Counted from the stretch's first letter, positions 37,305-50,300 are shown. The stretch: DNA of 64,000 nt from Populus alba (GCF_005239225.2 NC_133301.1:2175001-2239000), one strand, 5' to 3'. Numbers and translations: made by a program. The notes: generated from the letters alone by a model not told the origin.

Positions 37305-38090
37305 GCCCTGTTTATTTAATGAAAAATAATTTTTTTGAATAATAAATTTTAAAAAATAAATTATTTTTTGATGTTTGATAATATAATAAAAAATAAATTA
37401 AAAAATAATTTCTAATGTTTGGTTATATCATGTAAAACAAGCTAGAAAATAACTTATTAATATTTTATTTTTCTCAAGTTTATTAAAATAATGAGGAACA
37501 AATCTTACAAATTAAAAGGTTGAATGTGAATGAAATTAAAAAAAAATATATAATTTTATAAATTATCTTGAATAAAATAATCAAAATAATAGAGATCAAA
37601 TCTAAAAAATAAAAGATGAATAAAATTAAAATAATAATAATTAACCTTTCATAAATTATTTCAAATAAAATAAGTAACAATAAAAAAAATGAGGATAAAA
37701 TTTGATAGATAAAAAAATTTCAATAAAACAATGATAAAGAAAAAGTAAATAACAATTATAAAAATTTGGACCATATATAAAAATTAAATTTTAAAAGATG
37801 AAATTGAAAAATAAATATTAAAAAAAAATGTATATATCAATAAAAAATTTGAGGATCAAATTTAATATAATCAGCAAATACTATAATATTTCTACATTTT
37901 TCACAACTTCTGAAAAGTATTTTCCACCCAAATTTTTCAGGAAAACACTTTCTTGGAAACCAAGCTAAATTTTTCTTTGATTGGAAAGTGTTTTTCGTTA
38001 ATCAACTTTTCTAATGACAAATAAATACAAAAAAAATTGAAAAGTAATTTCCCAAAAATTATTTTCTGAAAAATAAACATATCCTTAATA
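37305..38090. mobile_element. MITE with terminal inverted repeats, about 780 bp
   Basis: The left end reads 'tgtttatttaatgaaaaata' and the right end, reverse-complemented, reads 'tgtttatttttcagaaaata', an imperfect terminal inverted repeat. The right third has short palindromic text around 'gaaaacactttcttggaaac' and 'gattggaaagtg'. The inside is A-rich 'aaattaaaa' filler without coding capacity. Superfamily is not determined because target-site duplications could not be fixed. Confidence 0.55.
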
Positions 38091-38399
38091 TATTTTTTAG
38101 TTGATTCATCTTTGAGTTATAATGAATTATAGGCATATTTTTTATATGGCATTGAATTATGATCGAGTTTAAAATAAGTATTTTGGATCAAATTCGTAAT
38201 TGTGTCATGGGTTTTTCCTTTCAAATAAATAAATAATGTTGAATTCATTAAAAAGTATTTTGGAAGTTTGTCGCCACATTTTTTTAGATAATTTTTGTGA
38301 TTGTTTGAAAAATAATTTTTTTTAAAAAAATATGGTTGTGTAGTTAGTTAAATTTAGATATGTATTTAGTAAAAATTGTGATTGAGATCTATATGCAAT

Positions 38400-38765
38400 A
38401 AAAAACATGTAAAAAATATTTGGTAATTGTGTAGTTGTGGTTGTTTTTCAAAATGTTTTTTACTTGGAAATACATCAAAATAATTTTTTTTTAATTAATT
38501 TTGATATTAGTGCATCAAAATGATCTGAAAACATAAAAAAAATATTAATTTGAGGGCATGTTTGTTTTTGGTAATTGTGTAATTACCAAAAAATACATCA
38601 AAGTGTTTGGTGTTGGTAATTGTGTGGTTGTAGTTGTTTTTTAAAGTGTTTTTTACTTGAAAATACATCAAAATAGTTTTTTTAATTAATTTTGATATTA
38701 AGTGCATCAAAATGATCTGAAAACATAAAAAAAAATATTAATTTGAGGGCATGTTTGTTTTTGCG
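38400..38765. repeat. Two tandem copies (about 185 bp) of a MITE-derived unit
   Basis: The unit 'ggtaattgtgtagttgtggt ... gggcatgtttgtttttg' occurs at about 38422-38573 and again at about 38610-38763. Both contain 'gtgcatcaaaatgatctgaa' and 'aatattaatttgagggcatg'. The copies are close to identical over about 150 bases. Confidence 0.75.
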
Positions 38766-38955
38766 TTTCAAAAGCACTTTGAAAAAATTAATTTTTTTTC
38801 TTTGCTTTAAATTAATATTTTTTTGATGTTTTCAGATCATTTTAATGTGCTGATGTTAAAAATAATTTTAAAAAATAAAAAATATTATTTTGATGCATTT
38901 CCTACTAAAAAACACTTTGAAAAACAACCACACTTCAAATAAGCACAAGTAATTT
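38755..38955. mobile_element. MITE-like repeat (family A), well-preserved copy
   Basis: The left end 'gtttttgcgtttcaaaagca' and the right end 'aaacactttgaaaaacaacc' are near-inverted. The core has 'gatcattttaatgtgctgat' and 'attattttgatgcatttcc'. This is the clearest copy of the family in the window and sits directly after the tandem units above. Confidence 0.6.
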
Positions 38956-39890
38956 TTTTTTTAAAAGCGCTTTTAAAACGTAAAAATAAACAGAGTTTTA
39001 TGAAATTCAGTTATAAATGCATGTAAAAACTTCTTCTCAAAAACTACGTTTCAAAATTAATTTTTTAATGGCCCCATAATAATAATAATAATAAAAAAAA
39101 GCATAGTTGGATGTGTTACCAAACACCTTACTATATTTTTTGCATTGGAAACACAAAATCTATAAATACATAAACACAACCTTAATCAAGTTATTTTTTA
39201 TTTTGACTTTGCATTGAAGGCTTTTTCATACTTCTCCTATGACACAAGATATTTTTCATCCTCATTATTTTCTCATCCAGGATATCCTCTTTTTATGTTC
39301 AGGTTGGACGAACTATTTAGTTTATTCATATCATTTGGAAAGAAAATTAGTGTGCAGATTTCATGGCCAAGTTGGGTTCTTCTCAAAGAGGCAGATCGGA
39401 ACTAGGATAATTTTTTAAGGGAGGTAAAACTAATATAATAAAAAATATTTTTTTTTCCTTCTAATCTAACATACATTAAATGTAAACATAAAAACATTAT
39501 ATAATTTAGTTTTATACAAAGAAGACAGGTCTATTCTGCTTTTCCAAGCGAGGCGGGTCGCTCATTCTTCATCTCTCAATATGAGGAGGGCAAAGGCTAG
39601 ACATGTGTTCTATCTACTTTTCTGGATTTGTCAGGTTATTTATCGATATTTGGGTAAGCTCAAGCAGTCACAATGTAGAATAAATCTTCTGTATCTGTTA
39701 AAATCCTTGTTGTTATAAACATAAAACAACTTTGTATGGGTTATGAGGCTTAGAGCAATGCCAAATTAAATCAAAACTATAAAATTAATTTCATTTTCAT
39801 AATAGATTTATTTATCAAATATAAATATACAAAGCTTAAAAAACATTAGCTAAAACAAAGTATTATTTTTGTTTTAACAAAAAAAATCAA
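38956..39890. other. AT-rich spacer before the hAT relic
   Basis: There is a short (AAT)n tract near 39075-39092. The ORF at 39214-39405 is not recognisable. A GC-richer patch (39530-39620) contains no identified feature. Confidence 0.35.
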
Positions 39891-39894
39891 CCTC

Positions 39895-40585
39895 CATTTA
39901 ATTGCGAGATCTTGTTTTAATAATTTTCATTGCTAAAAACGCTCGTTTAGTGGTTGCAATTGAAACAAATAGAGTCAAAACAAGTCTAATCAATATATTA
40001 ATTAGTGGACAAATTGTTGATTTTCCAGTTTCTATCAATCCTTGGCATAAATCAGTGATCAATGATAATATTTTTAACTCTGGATGATTCAGTAGATTAA
40101 TCTCATAATGCTGCAACTAGAATCTTAATTGAATTTTTTCCTGGTAAGAAAAATCTTGAGGATAAATGTTATCAACAAGCCTACATATATCTTTAACACT
40201 TAATAACATGTAGGTAGTTTTTGGATCCAAAGTTGTGCTTAACATAAAAAGCTCAATTGCCTGCTCATTAAATCTATTATTTAACTCTTGCAATTATTGA
40301 TTAATGGTAGCTGTAAATGTCAACTTGGTAATGATACTCAACTATTACTTCTTTTTTTTTTTTTCTAGTGAGATCATCCCACATTATAAAAAAACAAACT
40401 TTCATATTAGGAACTTCAATGTCTTGATACTTACAAAATAATATCATTTTTTCTAAAAGAGTTTTTTAATCATCATCTCTTAACTTTTGAATCAATGTCT
40501 TTGTGGTAGACACCAAATGTATAGCATTTAAAATATCTTGAGATTTTTGTTGCAAGGCTTGACAAAATATATCAGTAATTAAATA
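39895..40585 (-). pseudogene. hAT-family transposase remnant (ZMYM1-like type), C-terminal part
   Basis: The minus-strand translation is continuous in character but broken by stops. From 40580 down it reads LNAIHLVSTTKTLIQKL, then FCKYQDIEVPNMK, FFIMWDDLTRK, LNNRFNEQAIELFMLSTTLD and VDNIYPQDFSYQEKIQLRF. It ends with the dimerisation segment LIRLVLTLFVSIATTKRAF / LAMKIIKTR (about 39905-39985). Stops interrupt it after KLRDDD, after TINQ and after QLRF, and a frame change occurs near 40320. The sequence matches the plant hAT transposases annotated as TTF-type/zinc-finger MYM-type 1-like. The N-terminal zinc finger was not found. It is a dead element with no activity expected. Confidence 0.8.
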
Positions 40586-42560
40586 ACATTAGCAACTTAA
40601 TTGCAAAAGCTGCATCACCACATTAAAAATAAGTAGATACATCTTAAGCAATTTTCTAAAGAACTAAGCAAGTAACCTCATACATTTTTATCATTCTAGA
40701 AATTGATTTGAAGTGTAAACTTTATCTACTATTTTCGAGTTACAAGAAACCACCTACTTAATTAGCTTATTTACTCGTTTTAATGTCATCAATCACAATT
40801 AAATGTTCAAGCTTGAAAAACCTACAATTCATCATAATATTGTCAAGTCTACAAAACTAAAAATAAAAAGAATCAATTATTTTTGTCTCGATTCAACTTG
40901 AAATCAAAATAGATGAAATAAGCAAACCTTAATTAAGAGAATTTAAGACCCAAAATTAGAAACAACAATGAAGATCAAGACCATAAATTGATAAAATGAG
41001 TATTATTGATTGCACTCAAATTCATAAAAAACTCAAATAAAATTTAAAATTAATGACAACCCCCATAAGTGTAAGAACAAAACAGAACACCAATAAAGCA
41101 ACACAAAAGTAAGAAGAGATAGTGAAAACAAGGAAAAAAAAAAGGGGGTTTTGAGTTTGGGTTGCCTTGTTTTGATGGAAGAAAGGGAGGGATAAAAAGC
41201 TTTTGATATGGGAAGTGTAAAGAAAGAGAGCAGGATGGTTAGGTTTTTTTCTATAATATATATTTAAGATAGGTTGTGTATATAAAAATATATTCGAGCT
41301 TTGCAGTGCTTAGCCTTTCTAGTTTCGTCACTGCAAAGAGATATTTAAGAGTGTAATGATAATTGTTTTTTAAAGTATTTTTTATTTAAAAAAATATTAA
41401 AATATAATTAAAAAAATTATTTTTAATATCAACACATCAAAATAATTAACAAATATAAAAAAATAAATTTTTTTAAAAACACCGTTTGAAATACTAAATA
41501 ATCTAAAAAGGCAATCATCTTCAGACGGGGTGTTCTCCACCTCCAGGAATCCGATTGTTCTCGGAGGCTGATAATTTAAGCGTTGTTTTTGTTCTTTGCG
41601 ATGATTCGAAGTCTCTTAAATGGGTTATTGTGGTGTTCCTTAATAGTCAAGGCATGGTAGGAGGTGACCACGAGATTATAAGCTCTAACCTATTTATTAA
41701 TTACCCAAATTAGTTCTAACACAACTTGATTAAAAAAATAAATGGCGACGCTACGAAGCTAAAATATTTGAATTTATTGCAAGACATTACTAAAAGATGC
41801 AAATTAACTTTAAACAAGTTCAAGAAACCTAGCAACAAGGCCATAGACATGTGCAAGCAGCCTCTAACCTTGGTTTTTACCGTTTTATCAGCTTCTGTTT
41901 TTTTTGTTTAATTTATAAAATTTTTGTTTGGTTGACTAAATTTTTTTGTTTTTTTATTTGATTTGTAAATAATTACATTTTAAATCTTGATTTTATAAAA
42001 GCTAAAATAACCTGATTTTTATTTATAAAAACTTGTTTTTTTTTAATGTATTTTGCATGTAAAAATTCATTTTATAATAGTTTTAATCAAACATATATTT
42101 TTCAAAAACCACAATTAAAAATATTTTTTTAAACCTATTTTTTAAAATAATATAGAATTAAATTGAATTTATTGATTATAATATAGAATTCCAAAATATT
42201 TCTTTTATTAGCTGATAATTAAGGGATTTTTTGTTTGATGATTTTAAAGTTTTTTTTTTCTACTTAACTCTATTTTATATCAATTAACATTCATTTTTAT
42301 CTGAAATATAATAACTCAATTAAATATAATTATCTTTATGAATAAAAACCACTATGTTGAACACACAAACATAACCGTTATAAGGAATATTTGAAATGAT
42401 AATAAATATTATTTTTTAAAATATTTTTATTTAAAAATATATTAAAATATTTTTTTATTTTTAAAATTTATTTAATACCAACATATCAAAACAATAAAAA
42501 AAATAATAATTTACAATAATTTTTTAAAAAATATATAACGAAACAGTGATTGTACTGCTT
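40586..42560. other. AT-rich spacer with two family A MITE-like pieces
   Basis: About 41345-41495 and 42375-42560 carry the family A pattern (for example 'aatatcaacacatcaaaata' and 'aataccaacatatcaaaaca'). The GC-richer patch 41520-41700 and the ORF 41726-41911 are unassigned. Sequence just after the hAT relic (40586-41150) may be more of the same element, too decayed to read. Confidence 0.4.
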
Positions 42561-44931
42561 AAAACAGACCCAAAGTCCAACAAGCAATCCTTGTCCAAAT
42601 TCCGATCCTCTCGAAGAATGAAAGCAACCCTTGTTGAGAAAATGAAATGTTAAGCAGTCCAACTTTTGCTCCCCTTACTTATTAGCCCTCAATTATTGGC
42701 AATGGCAAACTTATTCAAGCAAGCTCTTGCTGTGAACCACAAGTAACCATGGCCGTCATGGCTAATTCTACACAAGGGTTTCGTCACCATAGCGGGAGTT
42801 CCAAACCCCTTTCTCTTTCGGAGCTTGAATAAGTTTGCTACTTGCAGTTCTCAACCACATGTTTATGAACACTTCCACAACTTGGGTGCATCCACGTGGC
42901 TGGCTGACTGCTTTGAATGTTTGGTTTAGATGATGGTGACCCTTGGCTTCAAGTTCTGGATTTCACTGATGACTTTTTAGCATATTCCCAAAGGCACAGC
43001 CACCGTGCCTGGTGCATGCAACCGGATCCATTCATAGTTTAATTGGCTGCTGATGAAATCCACTTATGATCCAGAGTCGACCATGGTGGATGCACACTTC
43101 TAGATCATTCTCCATCGTCACAGTACAGTTAGGGTGAGGTGAAGGGAACAACAACAACAGGAGGAGAATCCAACATGACAGGGCCCAGAATCAGCAGACA
43201 GGTAAGAAGATGGGCAAAAGATATTCTTCGGGGGCATTACTTTTCCATTTCCGATAAAGAAAACTGAATAGATTTTGAGTCCCATTGGTTTTAAATTGGT
43301 GACAAGAAAAGGGCATGAAAGAAACGAAAGCAGATATTATAGACAAATTCACCACGCTCTTAGAAGTCCTGTGACACCTGAACTAAAGATCAATATTTCC
43401 AAATTACCTTTTATATTTGTTTCAGTTTCACCATTGGCAATCAGCATATAGCCAAATAAATGTTGGTTTAATGGTGTGAAATTCACACCATAAAAGAAAA
43501 TCACAGGCATCGTATCATCATCTTAAGAGGCCGAGGCACCAAAACAGATACAGATGATCACAAGAAGCTGCCAGATACTTGTATCCTTTTAAGTTTCATG
43601 AATGACATACCTATGCTTTAAGTTCTGAAGATCTCTCTACCCCTGTAAAAACAAATTAGCACGGCCAGCTTGCTTTGAATTCCAGTTCTCAAGGGAAGTT
43701 AAATTTTTCCGTTGTTCACCTACCCTCTTCACTGAAATCTGTTATGTACTAAACGCCGGATTTTTCTTCATCACTTCAACCCACATCACTCTAGGTTTAC
43801 CTCTCCCAGTTCTTAAAAGCCCCAAGTTTTCATTAACTTACATATTTGCTTAAGAATAGCTGCGGCATTCCACATAATGTCAGATAAAATTATGGGTTAA
43901 CAGTGGCAAATGGCAACAAAGCACAAGAAGAAATCGCAAGCATCCCTTTAGACTTGGAGGCCAAGTGACAAAAACATGATGGTCAAAAGAGGCTACAATA
44001 CAGTTTATATCCTTCTGTGAATGATAGCACACCTATTCCTTGTGTGTTGAAGATCTCTATAAACTTCAATTCTAATATCTGAAACACAACTTTATACTGC
44101 AAGTTGGGTACAAATTCAAGTCTACAGAGCAATTCAACCCGGTCACCAGATTTTCATTGAAACATGATCAAGAACAAACCTAAGAAACATTGCATTAAGG
44201 GATTCAGCAAGTTAACCCAGTTTTCATTGCCTGATCTTGCCTCAATCCTAAGCTAGCCAGCTTGTTTACAAGAACCTACATTCTTCATTAATACTGGTAC
44301 CAATTAAACTCTTTTTTTTTTTTTGTGATGCCTGGATCTTTCTTTATAATTTCAACTAATGTCATCTTTATGTACCTCTCCCCTCCCATTCCTACAAACT
44401 ATAAGTTGTGATCACCTTCTCAAGTTTAGCAATGGCAGTTCACATATTGCCAGATGACCCTTGGGGTTGAATGGTTGAAATAAGGCTCCACAGAAATCCA
44501 CAGGCATCAGTTTTGGAGGCAAACTGACCAGAACAGGGTGGTCACGGGAGGGGAAAAGAGCTCTCTAAACTCTATCCTAATCTCTAAAACAGAGCTGCAT
44601 ACTTTTGTGAATGATAGCACACCTATGCTTTTAGAGTTAAAGATCTCTCTAACCTCGATCCTAATCTCTGAAACACAACTTTATACTGCTATTTCACAAA
44701 GAATTCCAGTTTACAAAGCAACTTGACCCAGTATTTCCATAAAATAAGGAGGGTGAAAAGAGCAACAGAAACTATGCAACAAGAAAGAAAGGAGAGGGAA
44801 ATTTTTTTCTACAATTCACTCCTTTCATTGCATAACATCAGTATATTTCAGAAAATATAGACATTAATAAATGGAATTCATTTCCAATTTCACAAAATAT
44901 AAGAAGATACTAAACCATCAAGATAACAACT
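42561..44931. other. Mixed-composition spacer downstream of ATPG, with repeated text
   Basis: The composition is unusually balanced for a spacer here. A 16-base inverted pair lies at 42705-42720 and 42823-42838. The interval 43580-44730 has three related segments marked by 'gaatgatagcacacctat' or a close variant at about 43600, 44019 and 44609. The last two continue in common through 'gaaacacaactttatactgc'. No long ORF. It may contain the ATPG 3' UTR near 44740-44931. Confidence 0.45.
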
Positions 44932-45594
44932 TTATTGAACGGGAAGAACCTTCTTAACAATCTCATCGCTAAGAGCAGCAATTTGTGAATCAAGTGCTTT
45001 AATAGTCTCTTCTTTCTGAGTATCCAATTTAGCCAATGCTTCTTGCAACTCAGCCTCAATTTTCTTCCTTCCTTCAGCCAACTTCTGCTCCACTTCAACC
45101 TGTGTTTCCTTCTTCATTTTATTCAATGCAGCCGATATCTCAGCCCTTGCTGCTCTCATAACAGCAGCAGCCTGTTCTTCAAGTTGCTTAACTTCTTCTG
45201 AAGTATCTTTAACACTGCTTAGCTTCTCCTTTATAGCTGCATCCCTTTCATCCATGAAATTACCAAGTGGGCTGAACCAGATTTTGTCCAAGGCAACCAT
45301 GAGGACCAAGAACTCAACCATGATTATTGGAAGTGTTAAGTTGAAGTCAAAGAGTGCAGCTTTTTCTATTTCTTCAGCTAAAGAAGGTGGGGCGAAGGTT
45401 AAAGAAGTGGCTGCAATGAGAGAGAGGGACTTGAGAGTGGAAGTGGAGAGAGACAGGAGTTGGGGTTTGGTGATTTTGAGGAGTTTAGGGAAGGAAAGTC
45501 GTGGGATTTGGAGTTTGGGCTTGGAGTTGGCGGGGAGGGAAGAGGATGAGAGGGTGATGAGAGGTTTGGAGGTGCCCATGATCATGTTGGCCAT
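44932..45594 (-). CDS. ATPG: Chloroplast ATP synthase subunit b' (CF0-II), nuclear-encoded, single exon, 220 aa
   Basis: This encodes subunit b' of the peripheral stalk of the thylakoid F0F1 ATP synthase, which with subunit b holds the F1 head still against the rotor. The start MANMIMG matches the family N-terminus. Residues 1 to about 73 look like a bipartite transit peptide: a Ser/Thr/Lys-rich stromal part, then a hydrophobic thylakoid-transfer segment ending in PPSLA before [11 protein letters not shown]. One membrane span follows (about 87-105, [20 protein letters not shown]), then a long charged helix to the end (KKVLPVQ). Length matches the plant family (about 219 aa). The frame is open upstream to a possible ATG at 45738, but a TATA element at 45753-45758 would put transcription start at about 45725, which excludes it. 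Arabidopsis ATPG (At4g32260) also neighbours KOC1. The gene appears intact. Confidence 0.96.
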   Translation of the reverse strand: MANMIMGTSKPLITLSSSSLPANSKPKLQIPRLSFPKLLKITKPQLLSLSTSTLKSLSLIAATSLTFAPPSLAEEIEKAALFDFNLTLPIIMVEFLVLMVALDKIWFSPLGNFMDERDAAIKEKLSSVKDTSEEVKQLEEQAAAVMRAARAEISAALNKMKKETQVEVEQKLAEGRKKIEAELQEALAKLDTQKEETIKALDSQIAALSDEIVKKVLPVQ

Positions 45595-45752
45595 GGCTGA
45601 TGACTGAAGACTCGAAATTTGGAGTCGTAGTGTCCTTAGGAGTGTGAGAGGTGATGACTGTTGATGGTGGAATTGGCAGATTTTGTGTGGAAATGGAGAG
45701 GGGTTTTTGGGAAGAGGGGTTATCTCTTTCTTTGCCACTCAAATTGATGAGG

Positions 45753-45758
45753 TTTATA
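45753..45758 (-). promoter_or_regulatory. TATA box of ATPG
   Basis: The minus strand reads CATTATAAACC here. It lies about 160 bases upstream of the MANM start, predicting initiation near 45725-45730 and a leader of about 130 bases. It helps decide the translation start. Confidence 0.6.
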
Positions 45759-45769
45759 ATGGGCAAGAG

Positions 45770-47315
45770 GAAGTAGTGGAGGGGAGAGGCATCGCATTAC
45801 AATGTTTTTTTTTATTAAAAAAAAAAAAAAAGTTTAACCGGTTATTAATTGGGTTTTAACCGAGTTGCCGTACCATCAAGTTAAGCTTTATTAAAAAAAT
45901 TAAATACAATTCTTAATTAATTTAAAATTATAAAGATTAAATTATAAAAAATTAATTATAAAAACAAAAAAATATTTCAAGATAACTTTGGATAATATAT
46001 ATATATATATATATTGAATTAATTAAAAATTATATTTAATTTTTTTTTTTATAAAAAATTATTATAATCTCATAACTCAAATCTCGAATTAATCTAATTT
46101 CTTTAGTTTTTGTTTTTAACGTGTGACATTAAAAGACATATTAAAATATTTGGTATCTAATTTTATAAGACGTGTTTAAAACTCTGAGGGAAATTTAGGT
46201 GAAAGCCCTAAGAATGGATAAATTGGGAAGTCTAGAAGGGACAATATCCGACAGGGTTAGTGCGCTGCGTTAAGGACATGTTTTAGGATATGTGGGCTGC
46301 AAGTAACAGAACTATGAAGTGTGGAAGCCGGATTAAGCTAAACCATAGCAAACAATAATATTCTTCAAAGGAGGTGGGTCGGGTCTTATATTTTTTATTT
46401 GTTTTATTTTAACTAATTTTTTTTAAAAAAATTATTCTTCAAGAGTTGATTGAAAATTTCAAAATTTATTTTAGTTTTTTTATGAGATTATTAGAGCAGT
46501 CTAGGCACATATAATTAGCTGTGCTTGCACAACTAGTTTTTTTCCATGAGAAATTAATCAGAGCAGAAGTTTACAAGTCTGGTCTTATCCCACGTCCCTC
46601 CGAAAGTGCTACCTGGTTTTTGCTTCAACGCTGCTCCAGTGAACTGCAAAATTGCCAATGGACATAATGGAATTCACTGACACAAGGCATTCTCTGAAGT
46701 CAACAACCACCACATTTTGCAATCATATACACTGCATTTTCTACAGGTTGAAGTCACTGAAACATGCATGTCTTTTACAAGGAAAAATGGCTAGTTAGGA
46801 CAGTAATTTATTCATATTCTAATGTAATACAACAAATTGCTTGCAATGCTACCGAAAAAAGAAAAGATAGAACTCCGAAAATTGTAGTCAGTTTCCCTAA
46901 GATGAATACAAAAAAACCATGGTAGCTTCTGTTTTTTTACCCATCACAGAGAAAAAAACCATTTGGTTAATCATATAGCTTCAGCTTTTTGCACCGCACA
47001 TACAATTACATTTCAAATCTTGGTTATGTAGAAGCTAAAACCTGGTTTTCATTTATTTTACATGTAAAAATCCATCTCATCACTAAAATAAAATATTTTT
47101 TTTAAATCATAAATACAAGTATTTTTCTTAAACCATAACCATCAAAACTAATGAAATGCCATGAAGTGCAATCAAGTTGGGAGCTGGTGGTTCCCGGAAT
47201 ATGCATATATTGTGAGCCTGTGACCTTCCACCAAACAAAAATCTCCTCAACATTGTTAAATCTCTTCCAAGAACCTGCAAAAGGCTGGAACATCCTGGGA
47301 AGTAAGTCTCTATCG
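45770..47315. other. Spacer between ATPG and the transporter gene
   Basis: The AT-rich part 45800-46180 holds a poly-A tract (45818-45833) and (TA)n at about 45994-46014. A mixed part, 46190-46700, is unassigned. The 3' UTR of the transporter gene probably occupies the end. No gene was recognised; the ORFs at 47102-47396 are shadows over its 3' end. Confidence 0.4.
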
Positions 47316-50300
47316 TTACCTCCCTATGAGCTTATAGTACGCATACAAACCGGAGCCAACAAAACCAAGGGATTGCCCAATGACATTGAACTGTAAGGAA
47401 GCAAAATAATATTCAATAAGAGAGTGAAATAACAGATGCAGAAGAGATGTTAGTAGTACATGTAGAGAACAGTTGATAAAAAAAAAAGTACATGTAGAGA
47501 ATAGTAGATAAAAAAAAAGTTTATGTAGAGAACAAATATAAGAAGATTTTGACTCACAATATCAAAAGGAAGCCCACCAAAAATAGTCCAGCCAAGTGCA
47601 ATGGTAAATAGATCCTACAACATAATAACCAAAAGATGTAAAAAAAGTATACATAATGGATGTTGCAAGGATGGAATCTTCAGTGACAGATCCCTTGAAG
47701 TGTTTCATCAACTCAGGAATTATACCAAAGAACTAATGAAGTTAATCTAGTTGATGTTCCTCGTTGCTACTTCTTTAACTCATTATATGGCAACATTATT
47801 GCCATTTCAAAGCAATTCAAAATGACAAAATTTCCAGCAGCTGACAATATTTGAAAATTTCCAACCTCCTCAAAATTAATGCAAAATCTGTAATGATGTT
47901 AACAGGGGCTGAAATACCCTTCATTTTTGCACATTTATCATCAGGGATGGAAATTTCATTAGAATCCGGTGGATAGCGATCCAAACCGACCCAGGTGAGT
48001 TGATTTTTTTTTTTTATAATTACTTTACTAATGAGAAATGAGTACGATATGGATATTGTCAAATTCAACCTCAAACTAACCCAACATATTACACACACAC
48101 ACAGACATATATTTTATTTTATTGAATAATAAATAATACTAAGATAATGAACATCCATATAGATACCCAAAACCAGATGGATAGGGCATGGATATCTAAA
48201 TTTCATATCTGTTAGGTAACGGGTAGAGTATGGATATAGTAGAAACCCGGCCCATGTATCCCCCTTTTCATCTCTATTTATCATACACAAATTTAAATGG
48301 CCACAGAAAAACTTTTCCAGAACTTGAAAATGTGCCAAAGATGGCCAAATATTCAACTCTCATCAATATTTGAAACATGGTATCTTCAGCGCACTAGAAT
48401 ATAACCAAGAAAGGAACAACTGTTATCATCATCAAGTTGCTCAATTCCATGCATAAAGAATAACAAGACATGAAGAGTGGTTAGTTAACTGACCTTCAGG
48501 TTACCACAAATGGTCTGTGTCAGTGCTGAATTGAGAGTTGTGTTCAGGAAGATACTGTAATTCAAGAAGAAAGCCAGGATACATGAACAAAGCAATACAG
48601 CCTGCACAAGAGAGAAACAGAGACATTGCCGCTTATGTCAAATCCCTCTACAAATAAGTGCACTGAAACAAGAAAGGAACAGAATAAAACAGCTTTATGC
48701 TTCAAATGATTCATGATGGCAGAAAGACAAGATTCTATAATGCTTGGAAAACCATTGTTATACTTTGATAAGCTTGGCCAAAGGGGAGAGCTTTAAACCT
48801 CATTAACACCCAAATAAAATGTAAGAACTAAATTGCAGTGGGTTGTCAAAACATCCCCATCAATACTAAAAAGAAATTTTAAAACAGGCTCATGAAAAGA
48901 CACGCATGACCATTGGTTCCTAAAAAAGTGTAGACCTTTTCCCCTCATTTCCTAACTTATTCAGTATAGATTTCTACAGAAACATATCAAGCCAATTCCT
49001 ATTTTTTACAGGGAATTAGGTGTCATAACAGAAGGGAAGTTACACTAAATGTACATTTAAGAATTACAAAATGCCAGTGGACTAAACTACCATACTTGGT
49101 TAAAAAAAGGAAAAAAAATGGAACTTTAAGAATTACCAAGAAACCTGGGGAAAACAAATAAGGGAAATTCATGGTCATCTGCAAATCACCACGAATAAAG
49201 GTCCAAAACAACAAAACCGGTCCGCATATAATTCCTGTAAAAGGAAAAGCAACACAATGTACAACTTAAGGTAAAGGAAAAAAATTTCCAGAGCAAGTAA
49301 AATTAATTTCAATGAGTAGTAGTTCAGGCAAACATTGGAACAGTCAACAGATAATGAATTAATTTAAATATCTTCACATACCATTGCACCACATAAGGCC
49401 AAAGCTATTAAGGCCACTGGATTTCCCTGAGGAAAAGAACATGTTAGCCACTATAAAATGAGAAATGTCATGCTAATGAAGAGGAATTCCAAAAGGAAAA
49501 AACAAGTGTGAGTACTACCAATACGGCTTATGGTTGCCAGGTATATAGCCGTTGTAAAATTGGCTGCGAAGACAACAGCATAGCCATAGAAGTCAAATGA
49601 CAAGTCCCGTGCTCCAGCAACAAATGCACCAAGAACTATCAAGCCAACACTGATAACATCCTTAACCTTTTCAGTTAAATGAAGAAATAAAAAAATTACA
49701 ATGCAATAATGGCTTTCTAGTAGCAAAATCTACATTGACGTTTCTTGAGGACTATCAAATTAGATTTTCAATATAGTAACAAGACCATCAAAATGAATGA
49801 AGAAGTTAAGATGAAAAAAAAGAAGTCATTTTAAGCTGATGATATTCACTTCTGATATAATAAGTTTTTCAAGAATTCCAATTTCATGTTGCACAACAGT
49901 GTCAATGGTTGTTCTATTCCTTAAAGCTATTTCTTCTTCTTTGAGGACATTTGGGGGTATGGTAGCAGTTGTTTTTCAAAGTGCTTTTCATTCCAAAACA
50001 CATTAAAATAATTTTTTTTTATTTTTTTAAAATTATTTTTGACATCAGCACATCAAAATGATCTGAAAACATAAAAAATATACTAATTTAAAGTACAAAA
50101 AATAAAAAAAAATAAAATTTTTAAAAGCGCTTTCCGATTCTTCACGAAATACACCCATTAATCAAGCTGATGCAAGTCCATGGAGATTTTGTAGGTGTAA
50201 ACAACCTTAATGGAGAAATCAGCTTAAATTTTTGGCAAAGTCATAGGATTGGATGCAGAATATAACCATTTAAATTTCCCACAAATAATATTTGCTGGAA

